Source of the DNA: Mycobacterium sp. M26
GTDB taxonomy: Bacteria > Actinomycetota > Actinomycetes > Mycobacteriales > Mycobacteriaceae
Length of the DNA: 64,000 bases
Direction of reading: 5' to 3'
Assembly: GCF_001494595.1 (NCBI RefSeq)
Contig: NZ_LN929908.1
Span: 2,951,716-3,015,715, forward strand
The notes under the pieces were generated by a model, which made no database searches, was not told the DNA's origin, and saw nothing but the letters and a program-made list of their open reading frames with translations. Below are positions 1-8,503 of the stretch, piece after piece; position 1 is the stretch's first letter, and each line of letters begins with the position of its first letter. The position numbers and the translations under genes were made by a program.

Positions 1-788
1 GGGCCCATCGATCCGGCGGGCAGATCCAGCCCACGGACATCACTGACCGTCACCGAACCCAGCCGGCGCTGCTGGTCGGTGCCCCAGCCGGTGTAGACAC
101 CGTCGACGTCGGTGGCGATCACCAACAGGTCGGCGTCGAGTTGTTTGGCCAGCAGCCCGGCGGCCAGGTCCTTGTCGATGACGGCCTCGACACCGCGCAG
201 GGTGCCGTCCTCGTCGTACATCGTCGGGATTCCCCCGCCGCCGGCGCAGATGACGATCACGCCCTGTTCGACGAGCAGGCGGATCGGCCGGATCTCGAAG
301 ATCCGCTGCGGCTTCGGGCTGGGCACCACCCGCCGGAAGGAATCACCATCGGGCGCGATCGCCCAGCCGTTGTCGGCGGCCAGCCGCCGCGCGGTCGGCT
401 CGTCGTAGATCGGTCCGATCGGTTTGGTCGGGTGGGTGAACGCCGGATCGTCCGGGTCGACCTCGATCATCGTGAGCACGGTGGCCAGCGGCTGTTCGAA
501 CGGCAGCAGGTTGCCCAGTTCCTGTTCGATGACGTAGCCGATCATCGCCTCGGTCTCGGCACCGAGCACGTCAAGCGGGTACGGCGTGACCGAGGTGTAA
601 GCGGCACTCTGCAGGGCCAGCAGCCCCACCTGGGGTCCGTTGCCGTGCGCGACGATGATCTGGTTGCCGGGCGCGATGGAGGCGATCCGCTGGGCGGCCA
701 GCCGGATGTTGGCCCGCTGGTTGTCGGCGGTCATCGGCTGGCCGCGTTGCAGCAGCGCGTTGCCGCCCAGGGCGATCACGATCCGCAT
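1..788 (-). CDS. arcC: Carbamate kinase (C-terminus cut by window edge)
   Basis: Last step of the arginine deiminase pathway: carbamoyl phosphate plus ADP gives ATP, CO2 and ammonia, in the cytoplasm. The reading frame opens MRIVIALGGNALLQRG, the amino-acid-kinase N-terminus of carbamate kinases, and later shows IVAHGNGPQVG, a glycine-rich CAGGGGIPT loop and VIDKDLAAGLLA, all family landmarks. About 262 codons are present; the family is about 310 residues, so the final part lies left of the window. The ATG at 788 lies 12 bases after the arcB stop, so the gene is translated from the arc operon message. Identity is firm; only the missing end is unknown. Confidence 0.95.
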   Translation of the reverse strand, partial: MRIVIALGGNALLQRGQPMTADNQRANIRLAAQRIASIAPGNQIIVAHGNGPQVGLLALQSAAYTSVTPYPLDVLGAETEAMIGYVIEQELGNLLPFEQPLATVLTMIEVDPDDPAFTHPTKPIGPIYDEPTARRLAADNGWAIAPDGDSFRRVVPSPKPQRIFEIRPIRLLVEQGVIVICAGGGGIPTMYDEDGTLRGVEAVIDKDLAAGLLAKQLDADLLVIATDVDGVYTGWGTDQQRRLGSVTVSDVRGLDLPAGSMG

Positions 789-800
789 GCGCGGTGCGCC

Positions 801-1805
801 TCAGCCCAGCGCGGCCACGAGGACCGCCTTGATGGTGTGCATCCGGTTCTCGGCCTGCTCGAAGCAGATGTTGATCGGGCTCTCGAACACCTCGTCGGTG
901 ACCTCGATCCCGTTCTTGAGTGCGGGGTACTGCGCGGCGATCTGGGCACCGACCTTGGTCTCGGAGTTGTGGAACGCCGGCAGACAGTGCATGAACCGCA
1001 CCCGCGGATTGCCCGCGGCCGCAACCAGTTCGGCGTTGACCTGATACGGCATCAGTTCGTCGATCCGTTCGGCCCAGCTCTCGATCGGCTCCCCCATCGA
1101 CACCCAGACGTCGGTGTGGATGAAGTCCACGCCCTTGACTGCCTGCTGCGGGTCGTCGGTGACGGTGATCCGCGCACCGGACTGCGCGGCGAACTGCCGG
1201 CACATCTCGATGTGCTCATCGGTGGGCCACAGATGCTTCGGGGCACCGATGCGAACGTCCATGCCGAGTTTGGCGCCCACCAGCAGCAGCGAATTGCCCA
1301 TGTTGTTGCGGCCGTCACCGACGTAGGCATAGGCGATGTCGTGCAACGGCTTCGAGCTGTGCTCACTCATGGTCAGCACATCGGCCAGCATCTGGGTGGG
1401 GTGGTACTCGTCGGTGAGCCCGTTGAACACGGGCACCCCGGCGTACTCGGCGAGTTCCTCGACGATGTCCTGGCCCGCGCCGCGGTACTCGATGGCGTCG
1501 TACATCCGGCCGAGCACCCGGGCGGTGTCCTTCATCGACTCCTTGTGCCCGATCTGGGAGGAGGTGGGGTCGATGTACGTGACATGCGCGCCCTCGTCGT
1601 GGGCGGCGACCTCGAACGCGCACCGGGTGCGTGTCGAGGTCTTCTCGAAGATCAGCGCGATGTTCTTGCCGTCGAGGCTGCGCCGACGGTCGCCGGAGTA
1701 TTTGGCGCGCTTGAGGTCTCGGGCCAGGTCGATCAGGTACAGCAGGTCGCGCTCACTGTGGTGGACCAGGCTGAGCAGGCTGCGGTTGCGCAGGTTGAAC
1801 GCCAC
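801..1805 (-). CDS. arcB: Ornithine carbamoyltransferase, catabolic type
   Basis: Converts citrulline and phosphate to ornithine and carbamoyl phosphate in the arginine deiminase pathway. 334 residues, normal length. The carbamoyl-phosphate loop STRTR is at residues 57-61, with DEYHPTQ in the middle and the ornithine-binding HCLPAFH near residue 272. The GTG start at 1805 has AAGGAG 8 bases upstream. It lies between arcA (17-base gap) and arcC (12-base gap), so the catabolic role is inferred from context as well as from the long catabolic-type sequence. A separate biosynthetic argF would be expected elsewhere in the genome. Confidence 0.95.
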   Translation of the reverse strand: MAFNLRNRSLLSLVHHSERDLLYLIDLARDLKRAKYSGDRRRSLDGKNIALIFEKTSTRTRCAFEVAAHDEGAHVTYIDPTSSQIGHKESMKDTARVLGRMYDAIEYRGAGQDIVEELAEYAGVPVFNGLTDEYHPTQMLADVLTMSEHSSKPLHDIAYAYVGDGRNNMGNSLLLVGAKLGMDVRIGAPKHLWPTDEHIEMCRQFAAQSGARITVTDDPQQAVKGVDFIHTDVWVSMGEPIESWAERIDELMPYQVNAELVAAAGNPRVRFMHCLPAFHNSETKVGAQIAAQYPALKNGIEVTDEVFESPINICFEQAENRMHTIKAVLVAALG

Positions 1806-1822
1806 GGAAATTCTCCTTCTGG

Positions 1823-3082
1823 CTAGTCGTAGCCCGGGTCGCGCAGGATCGGGCAGGTCATGCAGCGGCCGCCGCCGCGGCCGCGACCCAGTTCGCTGGC
1901 GTCGATGGTGACGACTTCGATACCGGCCTTGCGTAATGCGGTGTTGGTCAACGTGTTGCGGTCATATCCGATGACGACACCGGGCTCCAGGGCGACGACG
2001 TTGTTGGCGTCGTCCCACTGCTCACGCTGGATGCCGTAGACGTCACCGGCGGTGTCGACCACGCGGAAGTTCACGCCCAGCGCATTGCCGATGGTCTCGA
2101 CCAGGCCCTTGGTCTCCTTGCGGATGTCCAGTCCGGTGGGCGACTTCTCGTCGGGCCGTAGGGTCAGCGGCACGATGCCGTCGACCACCGGAGCGTAGGC
2201 GGTCAGCACGTCGCGGTCGCAGAAGGTGAAGACGGTGTCCAGGTGCATCGCCGACCGGGTCTTGGGCAATCCGGCGATGATGACCTGGTCGGCCGCACCG
2301 GCGTCGAAGAGCCGTTTGGCGACGATGGTGATGGCCTGCCGGGAGGAGCGCTCCCCCATGCCGATCACCACCACACCGTTGCCGATCGGCATGACGTCAC
2401 CGCCTTCGAGGGTGACCGAGCCGTAGTCGTGGGGTTGCCCGTCGAGGTCACCGAGCCACACCTGGTAGTCCGCTCCGGTGAAGGCCGGATGGAACCGGTA
2501 GACCGCGGTGGTCAGCAGCGTCTCCTGGCGGCGGGCCGGCCAGTACATCGGGTTGAGGGTGACCCCGTTGAAGATCCACGACGAGTTGTCCCGCATGAAC
2601 TGGGTGTTGGGCAGCGGGCTCAGCACGAATCCGGCAGGGTTGAACTCGCTGAAGGCGGTGAGGAATTCGCCTTTGAAGTCCTGCGGCACTTCGTAGTACG
2701 CGATCCCGCCGATCAGATACTCGGCCAGATCGGCGGCGGGCAGTTCGTCGAGCCAGGCCCGGATCTCCGGGCCCACACCGGCTCCCACCAGATTGTCGGT
2801 GATCTTGCGGTCCAGCAGCCAGGCCCGCTGAGCAGGTTCGGCGACGACATCGGTGAGCAGATCCTGCAGTTCCAGCACCTCGACGTCACGGTCTTCCATC
2901 TTCGCGACGAAGTCGAAGTGGTCGCGGCGTGCCTGCTGCACCCAGATGACGTCGTCGAAGAGCAGTTCTTCGCACGTCTCCGGGGTGAGCCGCTGGTGGG
3001 CCAGTCCCGGCGCGCACACCATCACCCGCCGCAGCTTGCCGATCTCCGACCAGACGCCTACCCGGGAGTCCTTGTCCGACAT
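1823..3082 (-). CDS. arcA: Arginine deiminase
   Basis: Hydrolyses arginine to citrulline and ammonia, first enzyme of the ADI pathway. 419 residues from the ATG at 3082, chosen because GGGGAGGA sits just upstream; a longer in-frame start at 3118 would overlap the arcD stop. The catalytic cysteine is C407 in the GGRCMTCP motif near the C-terminus, and the MHLDTVF stretch carries the substrate-binding His and Asp. Sits directly behind arcD in a four-gene operon. Length and motifs are standard and there is no sign of damage. Confidence 0.96.
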   Translation of the reverse strand: MSDKDSRVGVWSEIGKLRRVMVCAPGLAHQRLTPETCEELLFDDVIWVQQARRDHFDFVAKMEDRDVEVLELQDLLTDVVAEPAQRAWLLDRKITDNLVGAGVGPEIRAWLDELPAADLAEYLIGGIAYYEVPQDFKGEFLTAFSEFNPAGFVLSPLPNTQFMRDNSSWIFNGVTLNPMYWPARRQETLLTTAVYRFHPAFTGADYQVWLGDLDGQPHDYGSVTLEGGDVMPIGNGVVVIGMGERSSRQAITIVAKRLFDAGAADQVIIAGLPKTRSAMHLDTVFTFCDRDVLTAYAPVVDGIVPLTLRPDEKSPTGLDIRKETKGLVETIGNALGVNFRVVDTAGDVYGIQREQWDDANNVVALEPGVVIGYDRNTLTNTALRKAGIEVVTIDASELGRGRGGGRCMTCPILRDPGYD

Positions 3083-3098
3083 GGTGTTTCCTCCCCGA

Positions 3099-4577
3099 TC
3101 AGATGACGCTGAGCTCACCGGTGGCCATCAGCACGACTGCCAGCACCGAGACCGCGGTCACGACGGCGAACACCGCCCACTCGGCCCGGGTGAACACCGG
3201 CAGCCGGTGCTCTTTCCGGGCCCACACGTACAGTGCCGTGCCGACGAGGTAGAACAGCGCCGCGGTGAGCAGGTACTCCCAGCCGCCGGCGTACACCAGC
3301 CACACCGCGTAGACCAGACCCACCAACCCGATGATCAGGTCGCGGGTGCGCCCGCCGCCGTGCTCGTAGGTGTCCCCGCGTACCGCGATCAACACCTGGT
3401 AGGCCGCCGACCACAGGTAGGGCAGCAGGATCAGGGAGGTCGCCAGCAGCACCAGGTTCAGGTAGGTGCTGTCGTTCTTCAGCGTCCACAGCAGCATCAG
3501 CTGGACGCAGCCGTTGGTCAGCCAGAGTGCGGCCGACGGTGCGCCGTGGGCATTCTCGCGGCCCAGCCGCGCGGGCATCACGCTGTCCAGGGCGGGCAGT
3601 TGCAGGATCTCGGCGCACAGCATCACCCAGGCGAGCAGCGCACCGAGCAGCGAGATCACCAGGCCCACCGAGATGAACCCGGCACCCCAGCTTCCGACCT
3701 GTTGCTCCATCAGGCCCGCCATCGACGGGTCTTCCAGACCGGCCAGCTTCGCCTGCTCCATCAAGCCGTAGGACAGGAAGTTCACCAGCAGCAGCAGGGC
3801 CAGCACGCCGGCGAATCCCAGCACGGTGGCACGCCCGACGTCCTTGCGGCGCGCCGCGCGCTTGGAGTACACCGAGGCACCCTCGATCCCGATGAACACC
3901 CACACCGTCACCAGCATCATGTTCTTGATCTGAGTCAGGGTGTCGCCGAGCGGGTTTCCGTCGATCTGGGTGCTGCGCCCCCAGATGTCGGCGGTGAACA
4001 ACCCGGCCTTGAACCCGACCGCCGCGACGGCCACGAAGGTCAGGATCGGCACCACCTTGGCGACGGTGACGATGACGTTGACGAACGCCGCGGTCTGCAC
4101 GCCGCGCAGGGTCAGCGCATGCACGATCCACAGCAGGATCGAGGCGCCGATGATCGCCGGCAGTGTGGCACCGCCGGCGAAGGCGGGCACGAAGTAGCCC
4201 AACGTCGAGAACAGCAGCACCAGGTAGGCGACGTTGCCGATCCACGCCGACATCCAGTAACCGAAGGCCGAGGTGAAGCCGATGTAGTTGCCGAACCCGG
4301 CGCGCGCGTAGCCGTAGACGCCGCCGTCGACCTCCGGTTTGCGTTGCGCCAGCGTCTGAAACACGAAGGCCAGCATCAGCATGCCGACCCCGGTGATCAC
4401 CCAGCCGATGAGCAGCGGCACCGGTGCCGCACTGCCGGCCATCTGGGAGGGCAACGCGAAAATCCCGCTGCCGATCATCGATCCGACCACGATCGCGGTC
4501 AGGGCGGCCACGCCGAGACCGGCCCGTGGCGCCCCGGCCGGTGCGGCCGGTGGTGTTGTCAGTTGCGTCTCGGACAT
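3099..4577 (-). CDS. arcD: Arginine/ornithine antiporter (APC superfamily)
   Basis: Integral membrane exchanger expected to import arginine and export ornithine, so that the ADI pathway runs without net energy cost. 492 residues with a short hydrophilic N-terminus and about 12-13 hydrophobic segments. The first membrane helix carries VGSMIGSGIFALP, the substrate-binding GSGxF motif of APC transporters. First gene of the arc operon; a GGTGGAGGCGGGGCC ribosome site precedes the ATG. The substrate is inferred mainly from the arcA, arcB and arcC neighbours. The 96 bases upstream, up to the end of ftsK, must hold the promoter; two TGATCA hexamers lie there but no regulator is assigned. Confidence 0.92.
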   Translation of the reverse strand: MSETQLTTPPAAPAGAPRAGLGVAALTAIVVGSMIGSGIFALPSQMAGSAAPVPLLIGWVITGVGMLMLAFVFQTLAQRKPEVDGGVYGYARAGFGNYIGFTSAFGYWMSAWIGNVAYLVLLFSTLGYFVPAFAGGATLPAIIGASILLWIVHALTLRGVQTAAFVNVIVTVAKVVPILTFVAVAAVGFKAGLFTADIWGRSTQIDGNPLGDTLTQIKNMMLVTVWVFIGIEGASVYSKRAARRKDVGRATVLGFAGVLALLLLVNFLSYGLMEQAKLAGLEDPSMAGLMEQQVGSWGAGFISVGLVISLLGALLAWVMLCAEILQLPALDSVMPARLGRENAHGAPSAALWLTNGCVQLMLLWTLKNDSTYLNLVLLATSLILLPYLWSAAYQVLIAVRGDTYEHGGGRTRDLIIGLVGLVYAVWLVYAGGWEYLLTAALFYLVGTALYVWARKEHRLPVFTRAEWAVFAVVTAVSVLAVVLMATGELSVI

Positions 4578-4673
4578 GGCCCCGCCTCCACCTAGCGCCT
4601 CGTTGCGCTTCGGTGATCAGCGTCCGGCCAGGGCCATCTGATCAACTAGGGAAGAAAGTCACCGACCCTTCGG

Positions 4674-7190
4674 TCAGAAGTCGTCGTCGTCCCCATCACC
4701 GTCATCGTCGGCTTCGCCGCCGCCGCGGATCAACATCAGCGTCGCCGCCAGTTCGTCGGGCTTCACCAGAACCTCGCGGGCCTTCGAACCTTCCGAGGGC
4801 CCGACGATGTTGCGGGTCTCCATCAGATCCATCAGGCGGCCGGCCTTGGCGAAGCCGACCCGCAGCTTGCGCTGCAGCATCGAGGTGGAGCCGAACTGGC
4901 TGGACACCACCAGTTCGACGGCCTGCAGGAAGACGTCCATGTCATCGCCGATGTCGGGGTCGACGTCGGTGCGCTCACCGGAGGGCTTGGCTGAGGTGAC
5001 ACCGTCGGTGTACTCCGGCTCGGCCTGATCCTTGCAGGCCTGGACGACGGCGTGGATCTCCTCATCGGTGATGTAGGCGCCCTGCAGTCGCTGCGGCTTG
5101 CTGGCGCCCATCGGCAGGAACAGGCCGTCGCCCATACCGATCAGCTTCTCGGCACCGGGCTGGTCGAGGATGACGCGGCTGTCGGTGAGCGAGGAGGTGG
5201 CGAACGCCAGGCGCGAGGGCACGTTGGTCTTGATCAGACCGGTGACGACGTCGACCGACGGGCGCTGGGTGGCCAGCACCAGGTGAATACCTGCCGCACG
5301 GGCCTTTTGGGTGATCCGCACGATGGCGTCCTCGACGTCCCGCGGTGCGGTCATCATCAGATCGGCGAGCTCGTCGACGATCGCCACGATGTACGGGTAG
5401 GGCTTGTACACCCGCTGGCTGCCCAGCGGTGTGGTGATCTCCCCGGAACGGACCTTGGCGTTGAAGTCGTCGATGTGACGCACCCGCGAGGCCTGCATGT
5501 CCTGGTAGCGCTGTTCCATCTCCTCGACCAACCAGGCCAGCGCGGCGGCAGCCTTCTTGGGCTGGGTGATGATCGGGGTGATCAGGTGCGGAATGCCCTC
5601 ATACGGCGTGAGTTCCACCATCTTGGGGTCGATGAGGATCATCCGCACCTCGTCAGGTGTGGCGCGGGCCAGCAGGGAGACCAGCATCGAGTTGACGAAG
5701 CTGGACTTACCCGAACCGGTGGAACCCGCCACCAGCAGGTGCGGCATCTTGGCCAGGTTGGCGGAGATGAAGTCACCCTCGATGTCCTTGCCCAGGCCGA
5801 TCACCAGCGGGTGGTGGTCGCGACGGGTGGACGGTGCGGTGAGAACGTCGGCCAGGCGCACCATTTCCCGGTCGGTGTTGGGCACCTCGATGCCGACGGC
5901 GGACTTGCCGGGAATCGGGGCGAGCATGCGGACGCTCTCGGTGGCCACCGCATAGGCGATATTGCGTTGCAGCGCGGTGATTTTCTCGACCTTCACCCCG
6001 GGGCCGAGTTCAACCTCGTACCGCGTGACGGTCGGTCCGCGGGTGCAGCCGGTGACGGCGGCATCCACCTTGAACTGCTGCAGCACTGAGGAAATGGCGT
6101 CCTCCATGTGCTCGTTCGCCGCGCTGCGCCGCTTGGGCGGATCGCCGGCGATCAGCAGGTCCAGCGAGGGCAGGTGGTAGGGACCCTCGACCACGCGGTC
6201 GACAACTTTTTCGAGGACCTTGGTTTCCTGCTTGGCAGCGGCCGGCTTCTTGCGCCGGGTCTTGGCGGCCGGCTCCGGGACGGTCGGGGCGTCCTCGTCG
6301 AGCGGGTAGTTGTCATACGGCGTGCCAACGGGTTTCGGGGTACCCGGCCACGAGGCGGCTTCGTCCTCATAGGCGCGTGGGTCGTCGTAGTAGCCGTCGG
6401 AGAAGTCGTCGGGCTCAGCCGCCGCGGCGGGCTGCGGGTCCTCGTCGTCGTAGTATTCGTCGTCGTCGTAGCGCCCGCGAGTGCTGAACATCGCGTACAG
6501 CGTCTCGGGTACTTCGCGGATCGTGGTGCCCGACAGCAGCAGCACACCGAAGAGCGCGGCCATGATGAGCAACGGGGTGGCGATCCACGGTGTGACCCCG
6601 TCGGAGAGCGGTCCGCCGATGGCGAACCCGACGAAGCCGCCGGCGTGCTGACGTCCGGCCGGGTCCATCGGCGCGCCCGAGAACAGGTGCCACAGGCCGA
6701 GCACCGGCAGGGCGATCATCGCCACGCCCAGGATCAGCCGGGGCCGGGCCTCCGGGTTGGGTTCGGTGCGCATCAGCAGGACAGCGATGACGGCGAGCAC
6801 CAACGGCAGCAGCACCACCGCGCCACCGACGAAGGTGCGCAGTACGGAGTCGATCCAGGCGCCGACCGGGCGGGCGGCGTCGAACCAGGAACTAGCCGCG
6901 ATGACGACGGCAACGGCGATCAGGCCCAGGGCGATGCCGTCGCGGCGGTGGTGCGGTTCGATGTCGCGGGCGCGGCCCACCGAGCGGGCGGTCGAGCCTG
7001 CCCCCTTGGCCACCATCAGCCAGGTGGCGCGGGCGGCCCGGCCGCTGGCGGCCGCGGCTGAGGCCACCGGGGAGGCGGTGCGTTTCTTGGCGGGGGGCTT
7101 GCGCCGGGGCGCAGCCGGCTTCGCCGGTCGCGCTGCACCCTTTGACCTGGTCGTTCGCGCGCCAGAGCGAGCGGCCGTCTTATTCGCCAT
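4674..7190 (-). CDS. ftsK: DNA translocase FtsK
   Basis: Membrane-anchored DNA pump that moves chromosome dimers to dif at the septum during division. 838 residues from the ATG at 7190. A Lys/Arg/Ala-rich N-terminus is followed by about four membrane helices (roughly residues 75-230), an acidic Asp/Tyr/Pro linker, and the motor domain with Walker A GSTGSGKSS and Walker B MILIDPKMVEL. A C-terminal winged-helix gamma domain (SQFGSTSMLQRKLRVGFAKA) follows, ending in an acidic DDDGDGDDDDF tail. An upstream ATG at 7241 would add 17 residues; the start at 7190 matches the N-terminus recalled for mycobacterial FtsK. A weak hairpin overlaps the stop codon. Confidence 0.95.
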   Translation of the reverse strand: MANKTAARSGARTTRSKGAARPAKPAAPRRKPPAKKRTASPVASAAAASGRAARATWLMVAKGAGSTARSVGRARDIEPHHRRDGIALGLIAVAVVIAASSWFDAARPVGAWIDSVLRTFVGGAVVLLPLVLAVIAVLLMRTEPNPEARPRLILGVAMIALPVLGLWHLFSGAPMDPAGRQHAGGFVGFAIGGPLSDGVTPWIATPLLIMAALFGVLLLSGTTIREVPETLYAMFSTRGRYDDDEYYDDEDPQPAAAAEPDDFSDGYYDDPRAYEDEAASWPGTPKPVGTPYDNYPLDEDAPTVPEPAAKTRRKKPAAAKQETKVLEKVVDRVVEGPYHLPSLDLLIAGDPPKRRSAANEHMEDAISSVLQQFKVDAAVTGCTRGPTVTRYEVELGPGVKVEKITALQRNIAYAVATESVRMLAPIPGKSAVGIEVPNTDREMVRLADVLTAPSTRRDHHPLVIGLGKDIEGDFISANLAKMPHLLVAGSTGSGKSSFVNSMLVSLLARATPDEVRMILIDPKMVELTPYEGIPHLITPIITQPKKAAAALAWLVEEMEQRYQDMQASRVRHIDDFNAKVRSGEITTPLGSQRVYKPYPYIVAIVDELADLMMTAPRDVEDAIVRITQKARAAGIHLVLATQRPSVDVVTGLIKTNVPSRLAFATSSLTDSRVILDQPGAEKLIGMGDGLFLPMGASKPQRLQGAYITDEEIHAVVQACKDQAEPEYTDGVTSAKPSGERTDVDPDIGDDMDVFLQAVELVVSSQFGSTSMLQRKLRVGFAKAGRLMDLMETRNIVGPSEGSKAREVLVKPDELAATLMLIRGGGEADDDGDGDDDDF

Positions 7191-7370
7191 GGTCGCAAGA
7201 CTAGTCGCATCTGCCCCATCTGCACCATCCGCCACACTCATTTCAGGGTGGCTGTTGCCAACCTGCGACCATCGGCCTTTTCGGCGCGGGACCGGCCTGC
7301 GAGCCAGATACGAAGCCCGTCTAATGTAAGCGCCATCACACCCCCTATCTCTCAGCGAGGAGCGCCCCCG

Positions 7371-7685
7371 ATGCCCGTGGTCGTCGTTGCCAGTTTCACC
7401 GCCAAGCCGGAGTCCGTCGACGCCGTGCGCGAGTCCTGCAAGAAGGCCATCGCCGCCGTCCACGATGAGCCGGGCTGCCAGCTGTACGCCCTGCACGAGA
7501 CCGACCGCACGTTCGTCTTCGTCGAGCAGTGGGCCGACGAGGACGCGCTCAAGACGCACAGCACCGCCCCGGCCATCGGCGCGCTGTTCGGTGAGATCGG
7601 TGAGCACCTCGACGGCGCCCCCGACATCAAGATGCTGGCGCCCGTGGTCGCCGGTGACCCGGCCAAGGGTCAGCTGCGGGCCTGA
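7371..7685 (+). CDS. Antibiotic biosynthesis monooxygenase (ABM) domain protein
   Basis: 104-residue single-domain ferredoxin-fold protein (MPVVVVASFTAKPESVDAV), with the conserved EPGCQLYALHE and FVEQWADEDALKTH segments of the ABM superfamily. Such dimeric proteins include small cofactorless oxygenases and heme-degrading enzymes; the substrate here is unknown. GCGAGGAGC precedes the ATG, and a TAATGT -10-like hexamer lies at 7322-7327. Two bases separate its stop from the SDR that follows, so the two are cotranscribed. From memory it corresponds to Rv2749 of M. tuberculosis, also next to ftsK. Confidence 0.85.
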   Translation: MPVVVVASFTAKPESVDAVRESCKKAIAAVHDEPGCQLYALHETDRTFVFVEQWADEDALKTHSTAPAIGALFGEIGEHLDGAPDIKMLAPVVAGDPAKGQLRA

Positions 7686-7687
7686 CC

Positions 7688-8503
7688 GTGGGTGAACTCG
7701 ACGGCAAGGTCGCGTTCATCACGGGCGCGGCCCGCGGCCAGGGCCGCGCGCACGCGGTGAAGCTGGCGTCGGAAGGCGCCAGCATCATCGCGGTCGACCT
7801 GTGCGACCAAATCGCCAGCGTTCCGTATCCGATGGCCACGCCGGAGGACATGGCCGCCACGGTCAAACTCGTCGAGGACACCGGTGCCCGCATCGTGGCC
7901 CGCGAGGCCGACGTCCGGGACCGGGCGGCGCTCAAGGCCGCCCTCAAGGACGGCATCGCCGAACTCGGCCGCCTCGACATCGTGATCGCGAACGCCGGAA
8001 TCGCCCCGATGGCCGACGAATCCGCCTGGCAGGACGTCATCGACGTCAACCTCACCGGCGTCTACCACACCGTCGACGTCGCGATGCGCCCGCTGATCAA
8101 GCAGGGCGAGGGCGGCTCGATCGTGCTGACGAGTTCGGTGGCCGGGCTGGTGGGTATCGGTGCACCGGTCGCCGGTTCGCTGGGGTATACGGTGGCCAAG
8201 CACGGCGTGGTCGGGTTGATGCGCGCGTACGCCAATTTCCTTGCGGCATTTAATATTCGGGTGAACTCGGTGCATCCGGCCGGGGTGAACACGCCGATGA
8301 TCGACAACGAGTTCACCCGGTCGTGGCTCGACGGGCTGGCCCAGCAGAATCTGGGCGGCCCGGATATGAGCAACGCGCTGCCGGTGCAGACGCTGGAGCC
8401 CGAGGACATCGCCAACGCGGTGTATTTCCTGGTCGCCGAGACCGGCCGCTACATCACCGGGGTCTCGCTGCCGGTGGATGCCGGCTTCGTCAACAAGCGC
8501 TAG
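7688..8503 (+). CDS. Short-chain dehydrogenase, mycofactocin-coupled type
   Basis: 271-residue SDR with the NAD-binding TGAARGQGRAHA glycine motif at the N-terminus, the NAG motif, and catalytic Ser and YxxxK (YTVAK) near residue 160. The extended loop after the second strand (DLCDQIASVPYPMATPEDM) is the hallmark of SDRs that hold a non-exchangeable nicotinamide and pass electrons to mycofactocin. The alcohol substrate cannot be told. GTG start two bases after the ABM gene, so it is translated from the same message. It ends tail to tail with the thiolase-like gene, overlapping by 4 bases. Confidence 0.9.
   Translation: MGELDGKVAFITGAARGQGRAHAVKLASEGASIIAVDLCDQIASVPYPMATPEDMAATVKLVEDTGARIVAREADVRDRAALKAALKDGIAELGRLDIVIANAGIAPMADESAWQDVIDVNLTGVYHTVDVAMRPLIKQGEGGSIVLTSSVAGLVGIGAPVAGSLGYTVAKHGVVGLMRAYANFLAAFNIRVNSVHPAGVNTPMIDNEFTRSWLDGLAQQNLGGPDMSNALPVQTLEPEDIANAVYFLVAETGRYITGVSLPVDAGFVNKR

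Noticed and set aside
141..1826. 561-codon open frame on the plus strand
   Set aside because: Antisense to arcC and arcB; composition is that of a shadow frame.
4614..4645. Two TGATCA hexamers before arcD as regulator sites
   Set aside because: Only six bases each and 25 bp apart; no fuller symmetry to support an operator.
4661..4674. Hairpin ACCGA/TCGGT at the end of ftsK as terminator
   Set aside because: Five-pair stem overlapping the stop codon; too weak to list.
7191..7607. N-terminal extension of FtsK to 7607
   Set aside because: The extra residues are antisense to the ABM-domain gene and show no conservation features; the start at 7190 gives a normal FtsK.
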